Source of the DNA: Pantanalinema sp. GBBB05
Lineage (GTDB): Bacteria; Cyanobacteriota; Cyanobacteriia; Leptolyngbyales; Leptolyngbyaceae
NCBI GenBank assembly: GCA_016743235.1
Contig: VRZD01000053.1
Location: 1 to 33,722, forward strand
Direction of reading: 5' to 3'
DNA: 33,722 bases
Every line of letters begins with the position of its first letter. The first letter of the stretch is position 1. Made by a program: the position numbers and the translations under genes. Below the pieces are notes generated by a model. That model was not told the origin of the DNA and ran no database searches. It saw only the letters and a program-made list of their open reading frames with translations. Below, piece after piece: positions 7,682-15,065 of this stretch.

Positions 7682-7738
7682 GTGAAACCCTGCAAGATAG
7701 ACTTGCCCCCTATCTTGCAAAGGCATCTATGCTTTCAC
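7682..7738. repeat. nested inverted repeats upstream of the small winged-helix gene
   Basis: TGCAAGATAG (7691-7700) and CTATCTTGCA (7710-7719) are perfect inverted copies, nested within a further pair GTGAAA (7682-7687) and TTTCAC (7733-7738). The structure lies between the stop of the 622-residue protein and the start of the 124-residue one. It may be a terminator-like hairpin without T run, a small RNA, or an operator. Confidence 0.65.
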
Positions 7739-7813
7739 CTTTTTAATTCCGTCCTCTCTTTTGAGAGAAGAGATCAAAAGTTAAGCAACTTCAACGTGTG
7801 AATCAATCAGCCG

Positions 7814-9682
7814 TTACCGGCGAATGCCGGTGACTTGTTGTAGTTCCCGCCCTAAAAGATGCCAGAGTTGCTGGCGGTGGTGGGGTTGAATCACCCGAGT
7901 GCCATTGATCCAGTGCGTCACCATCGATCGATTCAGATGTAACTGCTCGGCAAGTTTAGCTTTACTCCAGCCTTTGGCGGCTAAGGCAATCTCCAACGCA
8001 TAGCCAGGAATGGTTTCTGGGACATGGTTGGCATCGGCATCGCTCAAGCCATCGCCAAACCCTTCATGATCCACTGTCAGGGTTTTGCTAACCTCCAACC
8101 GGTGCTGAATCAGAGTAGTTGGAGTAATCGCCAGGTGTGCATTCAGCCACTGTGAGAGCCAGGCTTTTGGGCGAATTTGGCTATGGGTTGGGCTACCTTC
8201 GGTGCGGCTCCAGGTCGGTTGCAGCGATCGCGGGTAGGTGCGAGGGTCAAATTTAATTTCCCAGCCGAGTTGAGTCAACGTCAGCAGAGCACTATCCCAC
8301 TGCTCGAGTAATTGATGGCGCTGGTTGCGGTTCTGCTGGAGTTCTTCGACCAGACTTTGGGATTCGATCGCCGCCAGTAACGTGCCTACCCGATAGCGTC
8401 CACTCGGTTGCAGCCGACTCATCACCAGCAAAAACATGGCAAGTCTTGCCGCCAGGCGTTTGCGGTAGGGATTAATTTGTAACGTACTTTTGACCATGAA
8501 GCCGTACTGCCGCAGCGCCGCGATCGCGGCTGGCTCGGGATTCGCCAAAAAGCGTTCTGTCCAGCGACCAGGTTTGACCCAAATTACTAATTCTTCCAGG
8601 TCGGTTGCTTTGGGTTCCTGTGAACGATCGTCCTGGTTGACTGAGCGGGTACCAATATATTCCAAAGCTTCCAAGACCCAAATGGCACCTGTGGTGGCGC
8701 TAGAGTGCGGTTGCGTATCACATTGGACGATCGCCACAGAGAGACCACAGACCATCTGCACCAGGCTACTAATCCGTTTGAGAGTGCCACCTGGGGTCGA
8801 ATCATCGTGCTGATCCCAGCCATAAAAGCGCAGGAGTTCACGACCTGTGAGCCGAATCTGGTCTTGCCACGGGCGATCGGCATCGCTGGCATAGGCCGCA
8901 AAAATCAGAAACAGGTACGCGGCTTCTGGGCCGAGTTGTTGCAAAATTTCCCAGGCGGCTTTGCCGGGAATCAGTTCCAACCGTTGCGTTTCTGGACTCT
9001 GCTCAAGAATCTGATGCTCAATAAAGCTGTCACCAATCCACGATCGCCAGGCTAATAATTCGGGGGCTTGCCACTCGCGACTGACAGGTGGCGTTCCTCC
9101 AGTGGTGCTACTGGCTGGTGACGAGCGGCGATGCGGGAGCACTTTGGTTGCCGGTTGCTCGACTCCTAACAACGCTTCTAACTCTGCGATCGAATAGCTT
9201 GCCAGGTCTAATGGGCTGAGCAATTGATGAGCTACCTGAGCTGCCAAGAGGCTGAGTAAACGAGCTTCTAACCAACTTTCTTCGCCAGGCTTTTTGGGGT
9301 CAGGCAGAATTGAAAGAATGTCTGGGATAGCGGATTCATCCTCAATTTCCCGGTGCTGTTCCCAGGTATCGAGTTGAGTCAAAAACCAGATTGCCGCCTT
9401 TTCCCATAAGACCGTCGATCGCAGGGCTTTCTTAAAACTCAGTTCCAGCTTGCTCAGATTCTCTGGTTCGAGAGCATGGAGCGTATCTGTGTTTTGGTAC
9501 AGGTGCAATAAATCCAGAGGTTCACTGATACCCATTGCCAGCCGATCGAGCCGGACTTGATTAACGCCCATTGCCACTTGTACCAGGACCAGATGCCGAA
9601 ACGATCGATTGCGGCGGAGCTTACTAGCACACGCTTTGATACGACTGGTATCGATCGGCAACGGGAAACTGACAGCGGTCAT
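7814..9682 (-). CDS. large protein with C-terminal XRE helix-turn-helix, plasmid replication-like
   Basis: A 622-residue protein. The only confident domain is a C-terminal XRE-type helix-turn-helix at about residues 555-605 (YALEIALAAKGWSKAKLAEQLHLNRSMVTHWINGTRVI). The body is helical. A stretch about residues 250-310 (LTGRELLRFYGWDQHDDSTPGGTLKRISSLVQMVCG) resembles the winged-helix part of replication initiators, though I cannot prove this. The ATG at 9682 is preferred; a TTG at 9742 would add 20 residues, but it lies directly against the downstream hairpin of cpcG. With two winged-helix genes behind it on the same strand, it looks like the head of a regulatory or replication cluster. Function is not established. 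Confidence 0.62.
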   Translation of the reverse strand: MTAVSFPLPIDTSRIKACASKLRRNRSFRHLVLVQVAMGVNQVRLDRLAMGISEPLDLLHLYQNTDTLHALEPENLSKLELSFKKALRSTVLWEKAAIWFLTQLDTWEQHREIEDESAIPDILSILPDPKKPGEESWLEARLLSLLAAQVAHQLLSPLDLASYSIAELEALLGVEQPATKVLPHRRSSPASSTTGGTPPVSREWQAPELLAWRSWIGDSFIEHQILEQSPETQRLELIPGKAAWEILQQLGPEAAYLFLIFAAYASDADRPWQDQIRLTGRELLRFYGWDQHDDSTPGGTLKRISSLVQMVCGLSVAIVQCDTQPHSSATTGAIWVLEALEYIGTRSVNQDDRSQEPKATDLEELVIWVKPGRWTERFLANPEPAAIAALRQYGFMVKSTLQINPYRKRLAARLAMFLLVMSRLQPSGRYRVGTLLAAIESQSLVEELQQNRNQRHQLLEQWDSALLTLTQLGWEIKFDPRTYPRSLQPTWSRTEGSPTHSQIRPKAWLSQWLNAHLAITPTTLIQHRLEVSKTLTVDHEGFGDGLSDADANHVPETIPGYALEIALAAKGWSKAKLAEQLHLNRSMVTHWINGTRVIQPHHRQQLWHLLGRELQQVTGIRR

Positions 9683-9743
9683 AAAAAGGCCTGACGGGGT
9701 GCGGCGGTGAATTTCACCATACCTTATGTTCCTGCCAGCCAAA

Positions 9744-9800
9744 AGGAGCCAAACTCTAGAACCCAGAAACCAGAAGTCTTACCTCTAGCCTCTGGCTCCT
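9744..9800 (-). terminator. hairpin downstream of cpcG
   Basis: AGGAGCCA (9744-9751) and TGGCTCCT (9793-9800) pair as the outer stem, with CTCTAGA/TCTAG-type inner pairing. On the minus strand it follows the cpcG stop and ends in TTTT, so it probably terminates or stabilises the cpcG transcript. Confidence 0.5.
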
Positions 9801-9845
9801 AACGTCCAGCTCCTTAAAATTATTTATTTTGTTTGGTCAAGAGAA

Positions 9846-10607
9846 TTAACTACCGACCTTGCGGTAAGGCACAGCCTTTTCGTAGTCAATGTTGTAAGGC
9901 GAAATATTTTGCGGTGCATTCCCCATCGGGCTGATGCTGCGAGCCATGTTCATGAACAGCGACGGATCGCCAGCTTGAGAGCGCTTGTCTTGAGGAATAA
10001 AGCGTCGCACTTCGGTTTGCCAGATGATTTGAGGGAAGCCGAGCTTAGCACGGTAGTAAGCGTCGTAGCGGGGAGACTTAATGTTGAACGGCAGTTCGGA
10101 AACGGTGCCAGAGGGCAATACCCGCCGACGTTGGTAAGGCACGATATTTTCCCCGAAGTTATCCAGGTACTCTTCGCTGTTTAGGAGGTCATTGATGAAC
10201 CCTGCCCGTCCCTTGGTGGCAACCACGATCGACCAAGCGATCTTTTCACGCTCGCTGTAGACCGACCGACCCAGCAGCTTCTCTACACAGTGCTCCACAA
10301 AGCGATAGTTGCTGTTGAGGTTGTAGAAGCTTTCGGTGAAGGTAGGAGACAGACACAGTCCCCGGATGAATTCCCGCACGGTGATTTGACCGTTCCGGAG
10401 TTGGGATTCTAAAGCGATTTCGCGATCGGACTTGAAGGCATGGAAGAAGATCTGCCGATAAGCGGCGCCGATCAACGCATCCATGTCAGTGGGTGAAAGA
10501 ATGTTGTCTGTGGAGAAAATTCTAGGTTTTTCTTCATTGCCAACCTCATAACCAGCAACCCGCTGGTTGTTGCATGAGGGAGCGTAGGCTAAGAGGGGAA
10601 TAGGCAC
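9846..10607 (-). CDS. cpcG: phycobilisome rod-core linker CpcG
   Basis: A 253-residue linker that attaches phycocyanin rods to the allophycocyanin core on the thylakoid surface. The N-terminus (MPIPLLAYAPSCNNQRVAGYEV) is diagnostic of CpcG. The PBS linker domain covers about residues 25-160 (MDALIGAAYRQIFF, GQITVREFIRGLCLSPTF, NSNYRFVEHCVEKLLGR, EEYLDNFGENIVPYQRRR), and the C-terminal part after about 190 is the core-binding extension. It starts with GTG, with GGAGG 8 bases upstream. Length fits CpcG1-type linkers; no hydrophobic C-terminal helix is present, so it is not the CpcL/CpcG2 membrane-anchored type. It is separated from the cpcBACDEF operon, as in many filamentous cyanobacteria, and lies on the opposite strand. 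Confidence 0.96.
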   Translation of the reverse strand: MPIPLLAYAPSCNNQRVAGYEVGNEEKPRIFSTDNILSPTDMDALIGAAYRQIFFHAFKSDREIALESQLRNGQITVREFIRGLCLSPTFTESFYNLNSNYRFVEHCVEKLLGRSVYSEREKIAWSIVVATKGRAGFINDLLNSEEYLDNFGENIVPYQRRRVLPSGTVSELPFNIKSPRYDAYYRAKLGFPQIIWQTEVRRFIPQDKRSQAGDPSLFMNMARSISPMGNAPQNISPYNIDYEKAVPYRKVGS

Positions 10608-10960
10608 GCTGGAGCCTCCGTAATCTTAATGGAATTTAATCAACGTTAAAGTCACTGCTTGTGTAAGCGGTTTTGCCAGAAATGGCAGATCTGACAAGGG
10701 TTTATGAGCCTTAACGAGTAAACAGTCATTCGGAATTAAGCTGCTGTTGGTGGTTATCGGTTATCAAAATGTTGACTCACAGATTGGACAACCGCACCTG
10801 AGTCGCACACTCATTACTGAGCCACTGACAACTAAACAACTGTCAACGAGCGGCTAATGGCGAATTGTTGACCGCTTACAATCACTTCTCAGAGTAGGAG
10901 ATTTAGTTTCCCCTTTCTGAAATCAAGTAACAATCTGTAATATTTAACAATTTTTAATGT
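10608..10960. other. gene-free leader and promoter region of cpcG
   Basis: This 353-base region upstream of cpcG on the minus strand has no open frame of interest. It is AT-rich near 10920-10960 and presumably carries the cpcG promoter. No clear -35/-10 pair or terminator could be singled out. Confidence 0.5.
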
Positions 10961-11506
10961 TTACCCTTCACCACGCCAGAAGGCCAGGGGATCCTGGGTG
11001 GATTGACAGAAGGGCCAGTAACGCAATTGGTCGGCATTTGCTCCGTTAGGAGGTTCTAGACCCAGCCCTAAACAGAGATGGTGGAGAACGTTGACAAACT
11101 GCTGATGATGCCCAAAGTCGCCGCTGTAAGCATGGGCATACTCATGCGCAACAATGCTTAGCCAGTCCTGTGGCAGGATCCGACCGACATCCACCAGAAT
11201 CGCGATCGGGCAACTCAGAACATTGCACAACCCATCAATGCCAAAGGCAGGCGCTAGCGGTACGGCAAAAATTTCGACTGCTGGGCGATCGGTGGGATGA
11301 AAGCAAGCATGGCAAGCCTCCAGACATCGCTGAAGTTCGGTGTTGACAGCCTCAATTTGCTGCCCAATCCAGGTGCAGATGGCGACGCGATCGCGCAAAT
11401 TTTGCATCACGTCCACCATCCCCGGCTCTAACACCAACGCCTGCACCTGTTGGATATATTCCACTCCTCGCTGATAGGCAGCGACATCGGTCAACGGATA
11501 GTTCAT
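10961..11506 (-). CDS. predicted zinc metalloprotease-like (HEYAH) protein coupled to cpcS
   Basis: A 181-residue protein with the zincin signature HEYAH (His121, Glu122, His125), followed by GDFGHHQQF, where His133 or His134 could be the third zinc ligand in the HExxH...GHxxxF manner of SprT/WLM-type proteins. Upstream segments include a helical N-terminus and a cysteine-rich stretch (CLEACHAC, residues 61-68). There is no signal peptide, so it should be cytoplasmic. Its ATG overlaps the stop codon of the CpcS-type lyase (TAATG), so translation is coupled. This suggests a role in phycobiliprotein maturation or turnover, or in trimming linkers, but no substrate is known to me. Proteolytic activity is predicted from motif only. 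Confidence 0.8.
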   Translation of the reverse strand: MNYPLTDVAAYQRGVEYIQQVQALVLEPGMVDVMQNLRDRVAICTWIGQQIEAVNTELQRCLEACHACFHPTDRPAVEIFAVPLAPAFGIDGLCNVLSCPIAILVDVGRILPQDWLSIVAHEYAHAYSGDFGHHQQFVNVLHHLCLGLGLEPPNGANADQLRYWPFCQSTQDPLAFWRGEG

Positions 11507-12096
11507 TACCAGCCGAAGACCGGTTGCAACATGGCAGGTTGGGCAGTTGTTTCGCTAGTGGGAAGCGCATCCTCCTCGATCCGGCTTTCGGTACAGAAAG
11601 AGGCTGTACTAAAACCGCCAAACCGTTTCACAGTGCTGGTGCGCATCCGCAAATTGGGACCAGCAAACCAGAATCGCTCGATCGAACTCATGGTTTCGTA
11701 TTCGGTGGTCAGCACTAAACCACCGTCTTCATCCATGTGGAACTGTCCCACGACGGGCATGATTTCGGCATATCCCCGTTCGCGTAACAATCTGCCCTGT
11801 CTGGGGTTCCCTTCATCTGGGACGATCGCAAACACGGTTTTGCCTTCGTGGTTTTCTTCGCCTTCCCGGTCCCAAGACATGGAACCAGCCCAGCGGACCC
11901 GTGAGCCACCTACGGTCAAGCTGGGGTCAACGTTGTGTAATTGGCATAGTTCAATAATCTCGGGGTGATCCGCCTCCAGCGATTCCACCACAATTTCTGA
12001 ATCACCGACTTCTGAGCGCCGGAAGGCTAAGTGCTGCGTTGTGCGCTGCGATCGCCATCTGCCAGCACTTTGTCGAAAAAACTCTACTGCGTCCAT
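11506..12096 (-). CDS. cpcS: phycobiliprotein lyase, CpcS/CpeS family
   Basis: A 196-residue bilin lyase. The start MDAVEFFRQSAGRWRSQRTTQHLAFRR matches the CpcS N-terminal signature, and later parts (GKTVFAIVPDE, GRLLRERGYAE, SIERFWFAGPNLRMRTSTVKRFGGF) follow the lipocalin-like beta-barrel of the family. CpcS-type lyases attach phycocyanobilin to Cys82 of beta subunits and to allophycocyanin. The ATG at 12096 is preferred because it gives the family N-terminus; a TTG at 12123 would add nine residues. It is followed directly by the HEYAH protein with a one-base overlap. Which bilin and which subunits it serves cannot be told from sequence. Confidence 0.93.
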   Translation of the reverse strand: MDAVEFFRQSAGRWRSQRTTQHLAFRRSEVGDSEIVVESLEADHPEIIELCQLHNVDPSLTVGGSRVRWAGSMSWDREGEENHEGKTVFAIVPDEGNPRQGRLLRERGYAEIMPVVGQFHMDEDGGLVLTTEYETMSSIERFWFAGPNLRMRTSTVKRFGGFSTASFCTESRIEEDALPTSETTAQPAMLQPVFGW

Positions 12097-12164
12097 TGCG
12101 TTTATCGATCGTTCATTGCTCAACGTCTTTGATCATAAAACCTGGCTTTCCGGTTTCTGGTCGC

Positions 12165-12195
12165 AACAAAAAACCTCAGTCAATTCGACTGAGGT
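12165..12195 (-). terminator. intrinsic terminator downstream of the Psb34-like genes
   Basis: ACCTCAGTC (12173-12181) and GACTGAGGT (12187-12195) form a perfect 9-bp stem; on the minus strand it is followed by six T. It ends the transcript of the gene at 12273-12440 just ahead of the cpcS start. Confidence 0.9.
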
Positions 12196-12272
12196 AATCC
12201 ATTCTCACTAGAGAGTCTCAATTCTTCTGAAAACGTTGCTCTGATGCTGGTCTGGAGGATTCCCAATTAGGC

Positions 12273-12440
12273 TTAGCTAGCGGCAAAGGAGGTCAGAATA
12301 AACCCAAGTACCAATAGGCTGGCCAGTGCACCCTGGAGCATGTAGCGGTTTTGCTGATCTTCATTCGGGTACTCGGCGTAGTACATGGTGGGTTCGACGG
12401 CGTAGTTGTTCAGGATGCCTTCTTCGTTAGTGGTGTACAT
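12273..12440 (-). CDS. Psb34/ssl1498-family light-harvesting-like protein, copy 1
   Basis: A 55-residue protein: MYTTNEEGILNNYAVEPTMY, a charged turn ending QQNRYMLQG, and a single membrane helix of about 20 residues (ALASLLVLGFILTSFAAS). This is the pattern of the ssl1498 family, related in size to high-light-inducible proteins. One member, Psb34, binds photosystem II assembly intermediates. AGAGGAA precedes the ATG. It is a tandem duplicate of the gene at 12503-12670, about two thirds identical, and the two probably share a transcript that begins at the HLR1 element further upstream. It was found by direct reading, being shorter than usual gene-calling limits. Confidence 0.85.
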   Translation of the reverse strand: MYTTNEEGILNNYAVEPTMYYAEYPNEDQQNRYMLQGALASLLVLGFILTSFAAS

Positions 12441-12502
12441 AGAATTTCCTCTGGTTAATTACTGTAAATGTGACTGACTGGCTGGAAGATGACTGGCGTC
12501 TT

Positions 12503-12670
12503 TTAGCTGACTGCCAAAGCGGTTAACACGATGAAGGCGACCAAGAGAGAGGCGACTGCGCCCTGGAGTTTGTAGCGGTTTTGCTCCATTTCGGTGGGGT
12601 ACTCAGCGTAGTACATCGCAGGCTCGACGGCGTAGTTGTTTAGGATGCCTTCTGAAGTGGTGGTGTACAT
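12503..12670 (-). CDS. Psb34/ssl1498-family light-harvesting-like protein, copy 2
   Basis: A 55-residue paralogue of the neighbouring gene: MYTTTSEGILNNYAVEPAMY, then EYPTEMEQNRYKLQG and one membrane helix (AVASLLVAFIVLTALAVS). The hydrophilic first 30 residues are nearly identical between copies, while the membrane helices differ more. AGAGGT lies about 9 bases before the ATG. It is the promoter-proximal copy, 35 bases downstream of a perfect HLR1 element, so expression probably responds to high light through RpaB. It likely acts in photosystem II assembly or protection in the thylakoid membrane. Confidence 0.86.
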   Translation of the reverse strand: MYTTTSEGILNNYAVEPAMYYAEYPTEMEQNRYKLQGAVASLLVAFIVLTALAVS

Positions 12671-12704
12671 GGTGGTGACCTCTGGGGGAATGTGTCTCTT
12701 GCCT

Positions 12705-12734
12705 TATGTAAATTAATGTAACAGCAAATGTAAC
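12705..12734 (-). promoter_or_regulatory. HLR1 element (RpaB binding site) with an extra half-site
   Basis: On the minus strand the sequence reads GTTACATT, four bases, GTTACATT, two bases, TTTACATA. The last two copies, spaced by 2 bases, match the HLR1 consensus (G/T)TTACA(T/A)(T/A)-N2-repeat at every position (plus-strand positions 12715-12722 and 12705-12712); the first is an additional half-site at 12727-12734. HLR1 is bound by the response regulator RpaB and controls high-light genes such as hli and psb genes in cyanobacteria. Confidence 0.85.
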
Positions 12735-12793
12735 AATTTGCAACAAAGCTTGACTTTTTCTCGATTAGTCTTCCTTATTATTGTCTTCAACAA

Positions 12794-12820
12794 AACAGGG
12801 ATATGGTTAACATCCCTGTT
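12794..12820 (-). terminator. probable terminator of the second CpcS-type lyase gene
   Basis: AACAGGGAT (12794-12802) and ATCCCTGTT (12812-12820) form a perfect 9-bp stem. On the minus strand TTTTGTTG follows, a modest U tract, about 30 bases beyond the stop codon at 12853. Confidence 0.65.
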
Positions 12821-12852
12821 AAGCGCTAGTGGGTATTGGTTTCAGCCTTTGG

Positions 12853-13416
12853 CTAGCTAGTAACTGTTTTCTGTTCCACCCCAAAGCCGACCAGCAGCAC
12901 CTCATCCAGAGGGTTTCCCTCTTCAGGACGGCGATAGTTCACAATTTTGCGAATCCGCAGGTTGGGGTTGACCAACGTAATCGAGTCTACAGACACCACA
13001 CGGCTGTAGTAGGTGGTCATCAGCAATTCGCGGCTCTCGGCATTGAACTGAAACTTGGACACGATCGGCTTGGCTTCTTCATAGGCTTGATCGCGCAGAT
13101 AGTCTCCAGTCAGCATTGAGGAGCCTGACGGTTCATAGACAAACATTAGGTTCAGGGATTGCGACACCCGTTCACCTTTCTCAGACACTGTGTCGAATGC
13201 CAGATGGAATCCCGGAAACTGCTCAACATCCGGGCGATCAGCGTATTGGTTATCGCTTAACACTTTGGCTTTGCGATCAGGCGTTAATGGCTGGATGGCA
13301 AACTTTGTGTGCGATCGCTCGACCTCCTGCTGCGGCAAGTAGTGGTAGGTGCGCTCGGTCGTCCAGTGCCCCACACAATGCTCAAAAAACTGCTGAAACT
13401 GCTGTACGGCATCCAT
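12853..13416 (-). CDS. phycobiliprotein lyase, CpcS/CpeS family, second copy
   Basis: A 187-residue CpcS/CpeS-type protein. It begins MDAVQQFQQFFEHCVGHWTTERTYHYL, where the W..ER pattern corresponds to the W.SQR of the first lyase. It continues through SLNLMFVYEPSGSSMLTGDYLRDQAYEE to SVDSITLVNPNLRIRKIVNYRRPE, the strands that form the bilin-binding barrel. It is divergent from the gene at 11506-12096, so it is likely a distinct lyase or a partner subunit such as CpcU, which works as a heterodimer with CpcS in some cyanobacteria. GGAAACAAGCT precedes the ATG. The exact subfamily is unsure, so no symbol is given. Confidence 0.88.
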   Translation of the reverse strand: MDAVQQFQQFFEHCVGHWTTERTYHYLPQQEVERSHTKFAIQPLTPDRKAKVLSDNQYADRPDVEQFPGFHLAFDTVSEKGERVSQSLNLMFVYEPSGSSMLTGDYLRDQAYEEAKPIVSKFQFNAESRELLMTTYYSRVVSVDSITLVNPNLRIRKIVNYRRPEEGNPLDEVLLVGFGVEQKTVTS

Positions 13417-13583
13417 AGCTTGTTTCCAACCCAGATAGAACGGTTAGAAGTCAGGATAAGCGATGGTTTCGGTAAACTACGTTGCATTTTGACCTTCCAC
13501 CAGGGGGTAGATGCTGGATCAGGGTTGCCACGCCACCCTGATGGTTAAGCACATTGCGTTGAATTCCCCCTGTAAGTATTCCT

Positions 13584-13760
13584 ATGACACCCCCCGAAAA
13601 CACCACACCCATGCACCAGGTTGATCCGCCGACCTCCCGCCCGCCGGAAGGTACGGATATGAATGTCAAGCCTTCCACCATGTACATCGTGGGGATATCA
13701 GCCTGCATTCTGTTGATTCTGATTGCCGCGTATAGCGCGTATCACGGCATCACCAGCTAG
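13584..13760 (+). CDS. small single-span membrane protein, unknown
   Basis: A 58-residue open frame. The first 30 residues are Pro/Thr-rich and polar (MTPPENTTPMHQVDPPTSRPP), followed by one strongly hydrophobic segment (MYIVGISACILLILIAAYSAY) and a short tail HGITS. The layout suggests a single-pass membrane peptide of the kind often found in photosystem or NDH complexes, but no family is recognised. No good ribosome site precedes the ATG at 13584 or the internal ATG at 13611. A hairpin with a T run follows at 13797-13840, which favours a real transcript. It lies divergent from a CpcS-type gene. Confidence 0.5.
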   Translation: MTPPENTTPMHQVDPPTSRPPEGTDMNVKPSTMYIVGISACILLILIAAYSAYHGITS

Positions 13761-14248
13761 CGATCGAACCCTAACCCAATTCCAACCATCTCGCGCAACC
13801 TGCTTGAATGGGATCCCCGTACCCTTTTAGGCAGGTTTTGCGTTTGCTATTCGAGCGAGCGAAAATCCTTCTGCGGATACTGTCTTAGCCTTATTTGGGC
13901 ACTCTATAGTGCAAATAAGCTGGAAATGCTAAGAATTTAGGCGTTAAAGTGACCCAGATTCAGCAATATTCACAATTCTGCTAACTCAGTCTCCTAAGGG
14001 CTGCTATTCAGTTCGCCAGCCCAATACGCTCTGAAAGTATAAATACTTACAGAATCTATCTAGCATTCTGCCAAAATCTGCTAAACCTGCTTGCTAAACC
14101 TCTCCCCTTCCCCCGACCTGGCACCTGATCGATCCGCTAGTTCACCCCATATGATGAACAAATACAACAGAAAGTAAAAAAATGTTGTTATTTTCTTGAC
14201 TCAAACTTCTTATTATGTAGTTGCTACTCTGAATGAGGTTCCGTCTCG
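13761..14248. other. gene-free stretch upstream of the third CpcS-type lyase
   Basis: Contains the hairpin 13797-13840, a second imperfect structure at 13884-13933 (CTTAGC/GCTAAG outside CTTATTT/AAATAAG and GCACT/AGTGC), and the likely promoter of the gene at 14249: TTGACT at 14196-14201 followed by an AT-rich stretch with TAGTTG as a weak -10 after 16 bases. No coding frame is supported. Confidence 0.5.
13797..13840 (+). terminator. terminator-like hairpin after the small membrane protein
   Basis: AACCTGC (13797-13803) and GCAGGTT (13831-13837) form the outer stem, with GGGAT/CCC pairing inside, and TTTTG follows. It is 37 bases beyond the stop of the 58-residue gene. Confidence 0.65.
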
Positions 14249-14785
14249 ATGACATTTCCGATCAACACCGCGCAGCTATCTGCTGAAGCCTTAGTGGAAG
14301 AGTTTTTTCGGCGATCGGAGGGCAATTGGCGCTCTGAACGTCGCTACTACACCCTGACCAATGGGGAAACGCAGGAAGTCGTCAGTTTTGTTACGGTGCA
14401 GTTCTTGCCGCAAGGTAGCCCAGAGCTGATTCAGTTGGCTCAAGCCCATGAACTAGCAGACACATCGGCTCTGACCTGTGGGGCTTTAACGACCTGGAAT
14501 AGCCACTACACCATGACTGACCGGAAAGAGTCATCGGGGGCAACTGTGTTTGGGGTGTTGGGCGATCGGCTCTATCGCGATCGCGGGTTTGCCACTACGA
14601 AACCCATCACCGCTCAGTTTTCGCTGCCTGAACCGACCACCTTACGGCTGAGAACGGAATACAACCAATCCGTCTTCGAAGAGGAAATTAAACTGGTTGG
14701 CAGCAAATATCGCACTCGCCAAACCATCATCTCCCGTGCCGGTGAGGAACAGATGATTGGGCAATATTTAGAACGCCGAATTTAG
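14249..14785 (+). CDS. phycobiliprotein lyase, CpcS/CpcU-type, third copy
   Basis: A 178-residue CpcS-family protein: VEEFFRRSEGNWRSERRYYTLTNGETQEVVS, then GATVFGVLGDRLYRDRGFATTKPITAQFSLP and LRLRTEYNQSVFEEEIKLVGSKYRTRQTII. These correspond strand by strand to the first CpcS. The shorter, more divergent form resembles the CpcU/CpeU branch. It is on the plus strand immediately upstream of the cpcB operon, but has its own terminator (14835-14865), so it is transcribed separately. The start ATG at 14249 follows GAGGTTCCGTCTCG, with GAGG about 10 bases upstream. It probably chromophorylates phycocyanin beta or works as a lyase subunit. Confidence 0.87.
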   Translation: MTFPINTAQLSAEALVEEFFRRSEGNWRSERRYYTLTNGETQEVVSFVTVQFLPQGSPELIQLAQAHELADTSALTCGALTTWNSHYTMTDRKESSGATVFGVLGDRLYRDRGFATTKPITAQFSLPEPTTLRLRTEYNQSVFEEEIKLVGSKYRTRQTIISRAGEEQMIGQYLERRI

Positions 14786-14834
14786 CCCAATACCAGCTAA
14801 TGGTTGAACTTCCGCAAAATCTAACAAATACTTA

Positions 14835-14865
14835 AGCTCTGTCCTGCTAAACAGGGCTTTTTTTA
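14835..14865 (+). terminator. intrinsic terminator of the third CpcS-type gene
   Basis: AGCTCTGT (14835-14842) pairs with ACAGGGCT (14851-14858) with one G-U pair, followed by seven T. Confidence 0.85.
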
Positions 14866-15065
14866 TTGCGAAATATTACCTGTTAAGTTTCTCTACTTCT
14901 GAGCGAAAAGTGTTGACAGAATTGGCAACTTAACTGGGTCAAGAGCGGTTTTATTGCGAAATATTAAGCAAAATCATTAAGGATTTCGGGGAATTATAGA
15001 GGCGCGATCGCCTGATAGGAAAAGGCTAGAAGCCGATCTACCCGTACCTCTGGAAAAGACGGTAA

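Noticed and set aside
10924..10941. HLR1-like pair upstream of cpcG (ATTACAGA, two bases, GTTACTTG on the minus strand)
   Set aside because: Spacing is right, but each half has two mismatches to the consensus, so chance is a sufficient explanation.
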